A stretch of DNA of 64,000 nt from Oenanthe sinensis (taxonomy: Eukaryota; Streptophyta; Magnoliopsida; Apiales; Apiaceae): contig CM053800.1 in NCBI GenBank assembly GCA_028671895.1, forward strand, positions 15,459,886-15,523,885. Direction: 5' to 3'. This document shows positions 1 through 11,028 of the stretch, piece by piece. Positions within the stretch are counted from its first letter, which is position 1. The number at the start of each line of letters is the position of its first letter. The position numbers and the translations under genes were made by a program. Under the pieces are notes generated by a model. The model ran no database searches. It was not told the origin of the DNA and saw only the letters and a list, made by a program, of their open reading frames with translations.

Positions 1-9
1 GAAAAGAAA

Positions 10-2977
10 ATGGATGCTATTATTGTAGGTCAAAGTCTTCTTGCATCTATTGTTCAAAAGTTCCTTGACAGAATGCCACCACCCCCTCCAATTGATGATA
101 ACAAAAAGGGGAAGAATACACAGAAGAAGTATGATGGTGATGGTGATGACAAAGGTAGAGGAAGTGGTGGTGTTTGTGGTTCTGGTATGGACAAGACAAG
201 TGGCATTGGTGGTTCTGCAATAAAAAGATTCAAATACAGAAGTAACAGGGATAATCAGTCTTCAAAGAGATCTAAGTCATCTAATTCTCCCAAAGATGAC
301 TTAGAACAGAAAAAGGAAGAACTCAAGAGATTTGAAACTGATCTAGAAGCTAGAAGGATATCTAGGGAAAGAGAAACTCAATCAATGATTGAGAGAGAAA
401 GGAAAAAAAATTGAAGATTTGAAGAGAAACACAGAATTGGTGACAGAGGCAGTAGAAAAAGGAGACTTGAATGAGTTCATTGCTCAAACAAGAAAAATAA
501 ATGAAGATGCACAAAAGGATGCCAAAGAAAGCAACTCAAATGCTGAAGCCTTTCTATCAATTGATCTTGAAGCCCTTGAAGAGAAGAAAAAGGGTAAAGC
601 CATAATGATTGAAGAAGAGAAGAAAAGGAAAGAGCCAGTTGGCCAGAAGCTTCTTCAGGGAGCTATTTCTACAGGATTGTCAGATGCTGCTGAAGGGTTT
701 CGTGACACAAACGCAGCGGAATAAACGCGAAAAATAAATCAAAATAGCGAAACCCTCCGCAGGATCCATGCGAAAACAAAAGATTTAATTCGGAGATAAA
801 GAATAAATACCTTTAGAAGCTTTAACAGTTCATTAATGGAAGGTTAATGGAGGTCCAAAGCTTGTTTAATCACCACGTATCCCGCTCTCGCCATCTACGC
901 TCTACGGTATCCACACGAACACTTTTCATGAAGGATTGATGTGTACTAGCACCCGAAAACTTCTTCTCTCTCTATCTTCCTCCTCTCTCAGAGCGGCTAG
1001 GTTTTTTTTGTAAAATCTCTATTTTTATTAAATCAGCCCATAAAGAGATTATATAGAGAGAGGAATAAGTTTTCTAATTATAATCCAATTATAATTAATA
1101 CTAATCCAAAATTCTAAATTATTTAATTAAGTCTCACTTAATTAATTAATTATTAATTTTGGAATTAGTTTAAGTAATTCATTTATTCTATTTATATAAT
1201 TAATTAAGTCATACTTAATTAATATCATAAATAAAATAAATTACTTATTTAATTTAAATTCATAATTTAAATTATTTCTCCTTCAAGCGTTCTTTGTGTG
1301 TGACCCTGTAGGTTATTATTACGTTGGCAACAATTTTAATATCTAATTAAAATTGTAAACAATGAGCGGCATCTAGTAATACATCATTGCTACCCAAGTA
1401 ATAATAATAAATCGGTGATTCGATTAAGCCTTTCGTGAATAATGTTCCATGTAATATAATCCCTTTAATCTTGATATTATAGATTAAACTCAAGGCATGT
1501 CTCGTGTCATCCTCTTCATAATTTAATCTTTATTTTCTTGATCGATGAGTAGACTATTAAAATCAAATCAACATTTGAGCACGGCCGTGCATTTCATAGT
1601 CTCACTCAAACAAGAGGCCAATAATATCACTCCTAAAATTAGGAGGATTAAATCTCATCTAGATCATTCATATTTCTCATACGATTCATAATATACCCAA
1701 TGTCCACTTTTATCATCACCCGGTCAAAGGTAACTTTTAATGTAATCAAAGTATATTAATTCTCGAATAGAAATATAATGATTTCAGGTCTAAGGATCAT
1801 TACACCATTATCACAGTGAGAATTACTTATGACACTTACTTAACATGTAGAATCTCACAGCGGGTCATTCCAGTGCCATGCATTGAGACATGCACTTATG
1901 TTCTTGACTTTAGTATCCCCATACCTATGACCAATGAGATGTGGTCATCTGTCAAGAAACATACTAGTCTTTGTGCATTATTATTGTCCTTAAATAATAA
2001 TACTCGACTAGGGAATTTTAGGAATAAGATACTATTCATATAATCTCATTTTTAAGTCACATACTTAAAGATATAGAATACGTATCGAAATTCCAAGGAC
2101 ATTTACTATGCTTTCAATTTATTACGCAGTAAACAAAACATAATAAATAAATAATAATCAATAAAACATAATCCTTAATAATAAATATTTTCCTTAAAAT
2201 ATAAAAAGTATTGTCTCTAGAGCACAATTACTAACAGCTGCAAGAAGAGAAAAGGAAAATGGGGAAATAACAAGGAAAATGGAAATAAAATGGAATATGA
2301 AAGATCAATCAATGGAGCAACCACTGAGAAAAAAGAGAAAAACAGCTATGTCCAGGAAAAGGTCAAGTACTACTCAAGAAATAGTGGTTCAGGAAAACCT
2401 TCAAGGACAACAAGAAGAAATAAGGGATGAGTTGACAATTGAAGGTTATGATATGAAGGGAATACCAGTAATTAATGAAAAATGACTAATTGGAGTAAGG
2501 ACTCATCCTGCTACTTCTATTCAATTGGAATCTATGAGATTGGAGTATGAAAATGGAGTGAAGATCACCTATTCCATGAAAGTGATAATGAAGCAGAGTT
2601 ACAATGTCTTAAAGTCTATTCTTCCTCTACTCAACAGAAAGTACAAACTCAACACAACAGTTGCTCAGGAGATTCAACAGCAAATTTCAAGATTAAGGAG
2701 ATCCAAGGGAAAAGCTGAACTTGATTCACCTCTATAGCTATGGAAGTCACATGTCAAAAAGGTGGTGTTGGAGCCAAAGTATGCTATGATTTTTACAGAT
2801 GTGGAGGGCAACACAAAGTTCTTTGATATCTGCAAATATCTGGACAAAATCACAGATGAAGAAATACACTACCTTATGAGGCAGCTTGGAGAAAGTGACA
2901 GGGATGAAGCAATTTTGAGGAGTTCTTTCGTGAGGCATCTAAAGGAGAATGCTGAGAAGAGAAGGAAGATGAGCTAA
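10..2977 (+). pseudogene. Family-D 3' ORF (envelope-position ORF), copy 1, broken
   Basis: This is the remnant of the extra ORF that Sireviruses carry between pol and the 3' LTR. The visible protein is hydrophilic and rich in Lys, Glu and Arg, with a proline run (MPPPPPID), a Gly/Asp-rich stretch and a long predicted coiled coil starting DLEQKKEELKRFETDLEARR. No signal peptide or membrane segment is seen. Four kinds of break are present: a one-base frame change at a run of eight A near 404-411, the solo LTR at 691-2236, and in-frame stops at about 2483-2485 and 2735-2737. Apart from the first, all pieces (389-690, 2237-2485, 2525-2737, 2762-2977) share one frame, so the solo LTR entered an open frame. 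Its similarity to the D2 copy (for example LLNRKY/LLNQKY) supports a real former gene. Function unknown. Confidence 0.65.
691..2236 (-). mobile_element. Solo LTR, family C (copy 1)
   Basis: This is a 1,546-bp solo LTR bounded by TG and CA and by the perfect 5-bp duplication GCTGC (686-690 and 2237-2241). It has no internal region. It is homologous to the solo LTR at 13391-14944: both share AACGCAGCGG near the left end, GGATCCATG, a central block containing ATCTAGTAATACATCATTGC, and CTCTAG near the right end. A TATA-like box reads on the minus strand at about 1048-1056, followed on that strand by a leader containing AACCTAGCC, so the LTR is probably in minus orientation. The family is not identified. 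It splits the family-D 3' ORF. Confidence 0.85.
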
Positions 2978-3136
2978 TTAAATCATGAAGACATTGAAGC
3001 TATCTACAGGAGTTATCTATCAAACTGGTATTTTCAAAATTAATGTGCTAATTAAATTTCTTGATTCTATATGAATATTTTTTTTGGGGTTTTGTTATCA
3101 TCAAGTAGATTTATGCATGTTCATATCACAGACACA

Positions 3137-3149
3137 AATAGGGGGAGAT
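3137..3149 (+). other. Polypurine tract, element D1
   Basis: AATAGGGGGAGAT lies immediately before the LTR start TGTTAGG. It is the plus-strand priming site, with the same core as elements A (43151) and A' (17133, minus strand). Confidence 0.8.
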
Positions 3150-3209
3150 TGTTAGGAATCTACATGTAATTTGATGATAACATTAATCTAAGAATCATAG
3201 AAATTTTGT

Positions 3210-3720
3210 ATTATGTAACTGATCAATTGATATGAAATTTATAAATAACAATTGATCAGGAAACCATTTATCAGTTGAAATGTTTATATGAGTCAACTGA
3301 TAATTAGGACTGTAGCATAGATGTACTTAATCTATTTCAATCGATAAGGTGTAAATCAATTGATATTATTCTTATCAATTAATGTTAGAGTCGATTGATA
3401 TAGATCATCAATTGATGTGTAAATTAAACTGTCAAATTATAATTATTTGAAGACAGGAAATTGCACAAGTGAAGGATAATCAATTGATATTGAAGCCTCA
3501 ACGGATGAGAGATCAATTGAAGAAGCCAAGTCAGGAATTGAAGACCATCAACTAATGTGAAGACCCATCGATTAATATATATCGATCGATATCATTTATC
3601 AGTCGATAAGTCATTCCTTATCAATCGATGGATGTAAAGATCAATCGAAGATGAACATCAGTTGATGGATTAAAGGATGAATCAATTGATATGCTTAATA
3701 GCAAATTATCAATTGATTGT
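3210..3720. repeat. ATCAATTGAT palindrome cluster in LTR D1
   Basis: At least ten exact or near copies of TCAATTGAT, ATCAATTGAT and variants such as ATCGATCGAT and CAGTCGATAAG occur in roughly 500 bp. Each unit is self-complementary, and longer imperfect pairs (TATCAATTGA with TCAATTGATA) are spaced by tens of bases. A diverged cluster of the same kind lies at about 7940-8400 in LTR D2. Confidence 0.7.
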
Positions 3721-3908
3721 GACAACACAGAAAGTCTATTAGTTGTAGATCCAGAGAACAAAAAGCACACCTATGGAAGATAGCCTAGGGTGGCTGTGAA
3801 GACTCAATCAGTAGTTGTCTTTCATGTCTGTTTTCCTAAAAAGGAAAAAGGAAAAAGAGAGACAGATAGAAACAATCCTAAAATAGGAATTGTAAAATAC
3901 ACTTGTAG

Positions 3909-3916
3909 TATATAAA
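3909..3916 (+). promoter_or_regulatory. TATA box in LTR D1
   Basis: TATATAAA lies about 350 bp before the LTR end, downstream of the palindrome cluster, where the U3 promoter of a copia LTR is expected. Activity is inferred from position only. Confidence 0.5.
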
Positions 3917-4265
3917 CAAGTGTAGCAGCATTGTTAGAAAAATAGAGAAGTTAGACAATATTTCTACAATCAACTGATCAAGCTCAAGAGCACATTGTAA
4001 GATCAGTTGATTCTTTCTAACTTTGTAAAAACGAAGCTAGGTTATCTTTAACCTAGGAACATTGAGCAAAAATATATATCTGATGGAAAAACCAATCCAT
4101 CAGTAATTTTTAAATCTCTCATTGTTCATTTTAATTTTCAGTTGTTTGTTCAAACATATTCTTTCAATCTATCAAACATCAAGAGAAAATATTAAAAATC
4201 CTAAAAAGTTTTATTATTTGTATTCAACCCCCCTCCAAATATTGACATTGTTATTAGGAATAACA

Positions 4266-7200
4266 GAAAACCTCAAAATCTAGAAGATACAAATTGTAGG
4301 CACTAGATTAGAATTGAAAGGGATCATGGATGACATTGATTCAAGTAAAACTCATTATGATTCTTACATAGATTCTAGATTGAGTATAACTACAATGCAT
4401 AAAATCGAACAAAGGTTAGATTCTGAGTACAATGTCACAGACAAAGTGAATGCCCTGGAAAAGAAAGTCAATGACATGGAAGTTAGTATGCAGCTAATCC
4501 TCAAAAATCAAGCTATTTAAGTCAAGCTACTTGATAGACTTCTTCAAACTCCTGAACCTCTAAATCCCTTAATACAGTTGCTAATAACAAAAAAGGGGGG
4601 AAGGATGATGTTGATGCTAAACTAAGAAAAGAAGTTGAAGCTCAATTGCAGGAAACTCAAATTGTCCTAGCAATGAGAATGAATGTTGATCCTGCTAAGG
4701 AATAAATAAAAAGGAAAGAGGCTGAGATAGTGCGGAGATATGATGCATTGGTGAGAAAAAACAAAGCCATCAATAAAGAAAAATCAATTGATATCACTTC
4801 CATTATTTCAAAACCATCAAATTCACAAGCCATAGTTGAGATCCCTAAGTCTCAAGAATTAGGAGAAATAAGGAGGGATGAAGAAGGAAGCTCACAGCCT
4901 GGTGATAGAAAAGGCAAGGGAATTCTAATTGAAGAAGACAAGAAGAAAAAGCTATCACAGGTGGTGGTGAGAAAAAAATGCAAATAGCTATAACAACTAG
5001 AATTCTGGATGAGGAGAAGCAGATTAAGGATGGTGATGAATTATCCATTCAACTTCAAAAGGAATATGATATTGAACATGAGAAAATTTTAGAAGAAAGG
5101 AGGAAACAGGTTGAAAAGAAACCAAGGACTAAACAGAGAGTCTCTAAATACTCAAAGTCTAGGAGTGTGAAGAGAAAGCTAAATGTTGATGAAGTTGTGT
5201 TGGGTCCCGGAAGTATCGTAGAAGGGGGGTTGAATGTAATACTGACAATATTTTAAAATTCTTTTGGGAATTTGTGGAATTAAATTATTTCTTTAGTTGA
5301 GGGTTCGAGTCCTTGTAGTGTTCGGGATGCTCACTTACTAGCTTTCTATTTTTATGATATAACATTTAAGATATAGAAAATTAGCAAGTAAGTAAACAAG
5401 ATTCAAGTTAAATATGTATATTAAACTTGAATGGGTGTTACAATATTCGGTAGAATAAACTTTAATTCCTAGAACAAATTTGACATGAATTGGTCTACTT
5501 AAGGAATTAAAATCAAACTAGCACAGAAAATCTGTGAATATAACTTTACCGACAAATTGCTGAATTTGAAAGTTTTTCTACACCTGAAAAATGAAGCCCC
5601 TGGCCTCATATTTATAGAGGTGGAAATCTGATATGACTTTCTAGAACAGAACATTTTACAGACTTTATTTAAGTCTGTATGACATTTTTAACACTTGTAT
5701 GACATTTAAAATAGCTGGGTATGACTTTCAAAAAGTCAGTATGACTTTTTTAATTAAAAAAATTGGTATGACTTTTTAATTAAATAAAACCGATATGACT
5801 TTATTTAATTAAAAATTGGTATACATTTTTAATTATATAAAATCTGCTCGGTATGACTTTTGATAAAAGAATTTGGTATGACTTTCTTTCATTGGCTTCG
5901 GTATGGATTTCTTTCATTGGATTCAGTATGACTTTTAATCAAATAGCTCAGTATGACTTTTAATTCTCTCGGTATGACATTTCATGAGCATGCTTTATAT
6001 TTCTTTTCCACTTGATTGGACACGTGGCAGGCTTCTATTGGTTCCTTTTAAAAACATCTCCTACCATTTCAATTTGTAAAAGTAAGGGGGCTTATTTCAT
6101 CTTTTAGTGATAAGCTCCGTATAAATATTTTTCGACCAGCACAACTTATATTTTTTAATTAATAATTAATTAATTTAATTTAGAAATTGTAAAAATAAAT
6201 ATCTAATATTATTTAGATATTTATAAATATAATTTACTAAATAAATAAAATATTTATTAATAAAAATAAATCATTACGCTCTAAGTTGCGGTTTCCTAGT
6301 CGTCTGGAACCGAACTCCTTTTGACTTGGAAATGATAAATCAATTCCAACCGGGGTTCCACTTTTAAGAATATATGACTCTGCAATTCTTCTGTGTCAAT
6401 TCTTTTTCCGTCTTATCTTCAAGTCAGTTTCGTCAAGCATGTTTAGCTGTATCTACCGTTGCAATTAGATGTACCACTATTACTGAAATAATCTGACTCT
6501 TTAAACTAGACAATACTTCTTTTCACCACTGCATGTACCCAGTCAAATATTCAATCTTGGATTCTGACTTTTGTACACAACATTTCAAACAAACCTGTAT
6601 CCCTTTGACCTTCCAGCTTTTGTCTTCTATCATTCTAAAATAACTCTAAATTAATTAATCATTTAATTAATTTAAGAAGTAAATTAATTTTGAGTAAAAT
6701 AATTTACTAATTAAATTAACTAATTAATTTAATTAATTAATAGAGAATTAAATTAAAGTCTTGACTATTGTTGATGTAGATAAAACTCTTTTGTTCTTCA
6801 ACAATAACCTTTTTAACCACTTGAACTTTTTGATGACGAATCTTCACTAACATTGTTGACACCCTGTGCACTGGTCTGGTTCACGGATGACTAACTACAA
6901 TGTTGATTCTCATTTTTACTGTAGTGGACTTTGTGTCTTGTCTTGTCCTGTCTTGGCTTCTTTTTGTTCTTCCTCTATATTCAATATTTATTATTTACTT
7001 CACTTTCTTAACTGAGTTGAGTTGTCATCTACTTATTATAAATAGGACTAGTCATATGACTTTCAAGTTGGAATGGATGAGAAAAAACAAGAAAAGAAGT
7101 CCAAGACTCAAGAATCTAGAAGTGACAAGTTCAAAGAGATATAACTGTTCCAATCCTAGGCTAGCAACTGTCTAAATCAAGACAGATGGAATAACAGGTG

Positions 7201-7695
7201 TAAAGGGCCAAAGAAAGAAGGATGTGGATCTTCTTTACATTGATTATGAATATGGCCAACATCTAACTTGTACATATTCACAAGTGATGGGATATGACTA
7301 TGCTACCCTAAGAAAAATCTACACTCTGCTTAACCAAAAATACTACATAACACAGGGGCTTGCTCAAGACATCATACAAAGAATGACAACCATGAGAGAG
7401 GCACCAATTCAGGAAGAAAAGAAGGGAAAAGTGAAAATATGGAATCATGAAGGGAAGAAAGTTCTTCATGAACCATTCTATATGATGATCTACATTGACA
7501 GGGATGGTAATGAGAAATGTATCCATATGCAAAGAAATTGAAAAATTGTCAAACCTAGAGCTCAATTTATTAGCAAGCCAACTGGACTACAATGTTGAAG
7601 ATGAAAAGATTCTAAAGAGTTCACTTTATAGACAGATGGAAGAAAATGAGAAGAATGAAATGGCCGAGTCAAGAAGAAGAAAGAGAAGAAGATAG
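4266..7695 (+). pseudogene. Family-D 3' ORF, copy 2, broken
   Basis: These are pieces of the same 3' ORF as in D1. The first part (4314-4520) reads as a coiled-coil-like segment containing EKKVNDMEVSMQLILKN. A middle Lys/Glu-rich part follows (4730-5197, with KGKGILIEEDKKKK), and after the solo-LTR insertion a C-terminal part (7224-7541, with TLRKIYTLLNQKYYITQ) matches D1 residues around LKSILPLLNRKYKL. At least three frame changes and several stops are present. No membrane segment or viral envelope motif is visible. Function unknown. Confidence 0.55.
5198..7065 (-). mobile_element. Solo LTR, family B-like Sirevirus (B0)
   Basis: This is a 1,868-bp solo LTR bounded by TG and CA with the perfect duplication AGTTG (5193-5197 and 7066-7070). 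Orientation is minus. The complement of its right end matches the start of LTR B (GACAACTCAACTCA and ACTAGTCC/ACTAGGCC blocks), and its left end is the complement of the usual Sirevirus LTR end with a G6 tract at about 5224. A minus-strand TATA (5608-5617, CTATAAATATGAGG context) matches the TATA of LTR B. Between about 5640 and 5990 it carries many GTATGACTTT units like those of LTR B. It lies inside the D2 3' ORF. Confidence 0.87.
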
Positions 7696-7871
7696 ACAAA
7701 TCAAGATCACTAGAATCTACTCAAATCTACTAGTTACTGGTACTTAGAAACTTGTTTCAAGTTATAATTCTGTCAATTTATGATTCATGCTGAAATGATA
7801 AATGTTAAGGAGTTTTGTTATCATCAATAAAGATTTATGTTTATTACTGATAAACATAAATAAAGGGAGAT

Positions 7872-9040
7872 TGTTAGGATCATGTAGTGTAATGATAATA
7901 TTTTTATTTAGAATCATAAATTTGATATCATGTTTGTAACTAATCGATGGATATGACTCATATAAATTGGTATGCCGCAGTTGATCTAGGGTTCTTTCTA
8001 TTATCAATTGATTTTAATAATTTGATGGATGTACTATGATTAGTCAACTGATGCTTATTGGCTTCGATTGATAGCTCATCAACGAATATGAAGGATGGAT
8101 GATAAAGTGTAAATATTGTAATTCAGAATTCTCATAAATGAAGTGATCAACAAATAAATGAGTCAATGGATATCAATCAATGGATGTTGATCGATGGATG
8201 CCAATCAACGGAATTCAATCAATGGATCCTCATCAACGGATGAATCTATCAAGAGAAATCAACAAATAAAGGAGCAATCGATGGATACTCAAAATATCCA
8301 TTGATACATCAATTGATCAATTGATAACCTATATGTCGATGGAAAAGTAAAGAAGGATCGATTGATAAGCTTTACAACAATTATCAATTGATAAAGGTTT
8401 CCTAAAACAGTTAAAGACAAGATTGATGGAATCTTTGCAAGGGTCTGGATCAATGGAAGACAGTTTTTATCAGAATTATGAAATTTTTCAAGCAACACAG
8501 TCTTCAAAGAAAAGAATAAGACAAAAGTTTTTCCAGTAAAATGCCAAGACCTATAAAGACTTTGAAAGAAGCTACATTCGATTCTAGTGAAAACATTATA
8601 AAAAGTAATTTGTATTCTTATCAGTCAATAGAGATAGAATGTAGAAAGTCTGTTACTATATATTATGTAGTAGTTCATTGTAACAAGTGTAGAAGAAAAG
8701 ATTACAGAAACAAGAGAAACACCTTAGAAGATATGAATTATTTATAGTATTTGTCTATGTTCAGTTTTATACTTGTAAGCAGTTTGGTTCTTAGACAAAG
8801 CTTAATTGAAAGCAAAAACATTCACTAGTGGAAAAACCAATATCCACTAATAATTTTTAAACACTTGTTTTTCAATTGCTTAGTTTATATATCTTATTGT
8901 TCTATTTCAGTTCAAAGTTTCAAACACTCAACACCATAAAATACAAACTCCTTAATCCGCAAATAAATTCCAAAAGTTCTTGAGTTTATATTCAACTCCC
9001 ATTTCTATAAACTCATTATTAGCTTAAGGGTAAAATAACA
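7872..9040 (+). repeat. 3' LTR of D2
   Basis: This LTR of about 1,169 bp starts TGTTAGGATCATG directly after the purine tract AAATAAAGGGAGAT. It has diverged ATCAATTGAT-type palindromes at about 7940-8400. The end is placed at ATAACA (9040), by analogy with the D1 LTR end, and is less certain than the start. The C-rich motif before the end is eroded (TTCAACTCCC). Confidence 0.6.
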
Positions 9041-9052
9041 TATATTTTTGTT

Positions 9053-9078
9053 TATATATATATATATATATATATATA
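9053..9078. repeat. (TA)n microsatellite
   Basis: An uninterrupted run of about 13 TA dinucleotides. Confidence 0.9.
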
Positions 9079-10071
9079 ATTGAAATATGGGTTTTTATCG
9101 AGAAGTTGAATATCATTTAATATTTTAATTAATTAATAAATAACTTTTTAGCTATAAGATTCGAGGTACCGCGGTGCCGAGAGGTATTTTTTTAAATATT
9201 CAAGATAATAAAAGTAAAACAAATGTGGAAGAATAAGGTCATTTGTGATAACTTTTAAGATTTAAATTATAATATATTATATTATTCTTAAAATTAATGA
9301 ATCTTACTTATAATTATAATATTTCTTAATGTTGGTCGTTGATTTCGTGACAACCGCATCACTTCTATAATCTCCAATTAAAATCTTGATAATGAATTCT
9401 GAAGTTTAGAAATGAAAATAATTAATCATGGAAATATTTGTGATAATTTAATGTTCTTCTTATCGAATATAAGTATCGTCATTTTGAAGAATACATTATA
9501 ATGTAACTTCACTTAATTGATTTATATCTTTAAAAGTGTTATAAATTAATAAAATAATTATCTATTTTTATTTATTTTAATTTTTATTCATATGAATCCA
9601 TTTTTGTGAACACATTTTCATATTTGTAATAGAAAAAAGAAGAAAACTTAAATAAATAAATAATACATAATAATAATAAAAAAACCAGAAAAGGGCTGAA
9701 TTAAATTAAATAAAAATATATAAATTAAATGCAAAAAATTATTTAATATTGAAGAATCCAATATTCAAGAATCATGTTTATTAATTCTACCTAATATTTA
9801 ATAAATTTTAATTTTAATAAAATACCTAAAAATATAACACATATTTAAATTTATTTCTTTTAACATGTCTTAATGAGTATTATATTAGTTAGTGTAATAA
9901 CCAAAACAAGTAAACAAATAAAATCCTAATTTTCTATTAAATATTCATCATTTTGATTCAAAATTCACATAAAAATCTTATTTTCAAAAGTTAATTAATT
10001 ATTTAATATATGTATATAGATTGGTAATCAATTATAAAATTAATAATTAAATAAATTTTATAAATATATAC

Positions 10072-10102
10072 ATACGCCAAGCGTAGCGGGCAACAATACT
10101 AA
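10072..10102 (+). mobile_element. Possible Helitron 3' terminus
   Basis: A short GC-rich hairpin-capable stretch (GCCAAGCGTAGCGGGC) is followed after about 8 bases by CTAA and then T. Plant Helitrons typically end in a hairpin a few bases before CTRR and insert between A and T. No matching TC-start end or Rep/helicase coding was found, so this is a weak call. Confidence 0.25.
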
Positions 10103-10204
10103 TTGTATATATTTTACGAACACACCCATATCTATACTATATTATTATAGCTAAAAAATTAAAAGTTTTGGTCAATCGCCACGGGGCTAAAAATATACAT
10201 GTAT

Positions 10205-10440
10205 TTAGATATAATTTTACTTATTATAATACGGGTTTTAACTCTATTCATATATATCTATATTAACTAAAATTTTACTTTTTAATCCCAATTATATATT
10301 AATTATAACAGATGTTCAAATTATATAATTTTATTTGTTATAATACAGGTCCTAACTATATACATATCTATATTAACTAAAATTTTACTTTTTAGGTCCA
10401 ATTATATATTTATTATAACACGGGTCCAAATTATAATATA
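10205..10440. repeat. Two-copy tandem repeat, period about 115 bp
   Basis: The block from AATTTTACTTATTATAATAC (about 10211) through ATTAACTAAAATTTTACTTT recurs about 115 bp later with scattered differences, and a partial third start follows near 10420. No coding potential. Confidence 0.6.
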
Positions 10441-10527
10441 TTTACATTTAATAGAATAAATTTATATAAAAAAGAGAACATATAATATTTATATGCGCTA
10501 AAAGTAAGCCCTAAAGATACAATTAAT

Positions 10528-10995
10528 GTAGCAGTAATTAGTCCTAGTTTAGTCTAAAAGGGAGGCCCATTTAATGAGGCTCGAAACCCTAATAAATTCA
10601 TAATTAATTAATTAACTAAATATACAACTAATTAGTTATGTCAAACTACATGGAAACTACTCCAATGAGTAGCCCCCAAGACACCTTAATCAACAAGGAA
10701 ACGTATTCCTACATAAAAACTACTTCTATCACAAGAAGGATCCAGAATCCTTCTAGGAAGTACCTTACCCATCAAGGTTCCAAAACCTACTTTAATTCTT
10801 AGAATCTCTATGTCTATATAAAGGGCCTAACCCCTCATTCTTAGAACTACGTCTGGCTTGATTCTCATACGCACTGAGATACGTAGGCATCCTGTGAGGG
10901 CAAAACTAAGCTACGAAACACAAGTGCAGCCATTAAAGCTCGATAAGCTCCGACACACATCATAATTAATACACCCTAGTTTTTAATCTGTAACA
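10528..10995 (+). repeat. LTR fragment, Tat-like Ty3/gypsy element
   Basis: The sequence starts TGTAGCAGTAATTAG and ends CTGTAACA, with a TATA box at 10815-10822. It is followed directly by a decayed form of the TTGGCGCCGTCTGTGGGAA block that sits at the LTR/internal boundary of Tat-type gypsy elements, and then by a gag-like ORF. The left end is chosen from the TG and is uncertain. The other LTR is not in the window. Confidence 0.55.
10815..10822 (+). promoter_or_regulatory. TATA box of the Tat-like LTR
   Basis: TATATAAA lies about 180 bp before the inferred LTR end, a normal position for the gypsy U3/R boundary. Confidence 0.5.
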
Positions 10996-11015
10996 TTTTG
11001 ACCCGTCTATGGAAA
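10996..11015 (+). other. Primer-binding-site region of the Tat-like element (decayed)
   Basis: TTTTGACCCGTCTATGGAAA resembles the conserved boundary block of Tat-type elements with a few substitutions. It sits immediately after the LTR end TAACA. Confidence 0.5.
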
Positions 11016-11028
11016 GACAACATCAACC

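Larger units (their letters stand above)
1..4265 (+). mobile_element. Sirevirus-type Ty1/copia element, family D copy 1 (3' end only)
   Basis: This is the 3' end of an LTR retrotransposon whose gag, pol and 5' LTR lie left of the window. It comprises a broken 3' ORF (10-2977), a short untranslated stretch, a purine tract at 3137-3149 and an LTR at 3150-4265. The tract AATAGGGGGAGAT directly before a TG-starting LTR is the Sirevirus pattern, and the same pattern bounds elements A and B in this window. Beyond 4265 the sequence continues as a second family-D 3' ORF and not as a primer-binding site, so 3150-4265 is a 3' LTR and D1 probably inserted into D2. The TSD cannot be tested because the left end is missing. 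Confidence 0.75.
3150..4265 (+). repeat. 3' LTR of D1
   Basis: This 1,116-bp LTR starts TGTTAGGAATC and ends AATAACA. It contains a TATA box (TATATAAA at 3909-3916), a C-rich tract (ATTCAACCCCCC) about 35 bp before its end, and many copies of a short palindrome based on ATCAATTGAT between about 3210 and 3720. The LTR at 7872-9040 has the same start, the same palindromes and the same type of end. The right boundary is inferred from the CA end and the change to 3'-ORF sequence. Confidence 0.75.
4266..9040 (+). mobile_element. Sirevirus-type element, family D copy 2 (3' end only)
   Basis: This is the 3' part of a second, more diverged family-D element: a broken 3' ORF (4266-5197 and 7071-7695), a purine tract (AAATAAAGGGAGAT, about 7857-7871) and an LTR (7872-9040). 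Its left side is cut off by element D1. It is interrupted by a solo LTR at 5198-7065. Decay is heavier than in D1, consistent with being the older host of the D1 insertion. Confidence 0.65.
9041..10527. other. AT-rich non-coding DNA without a recognisable gene
   Basis: This is about 1.5 kb of very AT-rich sequence with no credible ORF on either strand. It holds a TA microsatellite, one GC-rich near-palindrome (9169-9182), a possible Helitron end near 10102 and a two-copy tandem repeat (10205-10440). It is probably old, decayed intergenic or transposon sequence. Confidence 0.6.

Noticed and set aside
6900..7175. Hydrophobic 91-residue ORF that could be read as a membrane protein
   Set aside because: It spans the end of solo LTR B0 and its flank, so it crosses an insertion boundary and is not a gene.
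9041..10527. A host gene in the longest stretch outside recognisable elements
   Set aside because: No ORF of useful length, no splice-consistent coding pattern and extreme AT content; only simple repeats are seen.
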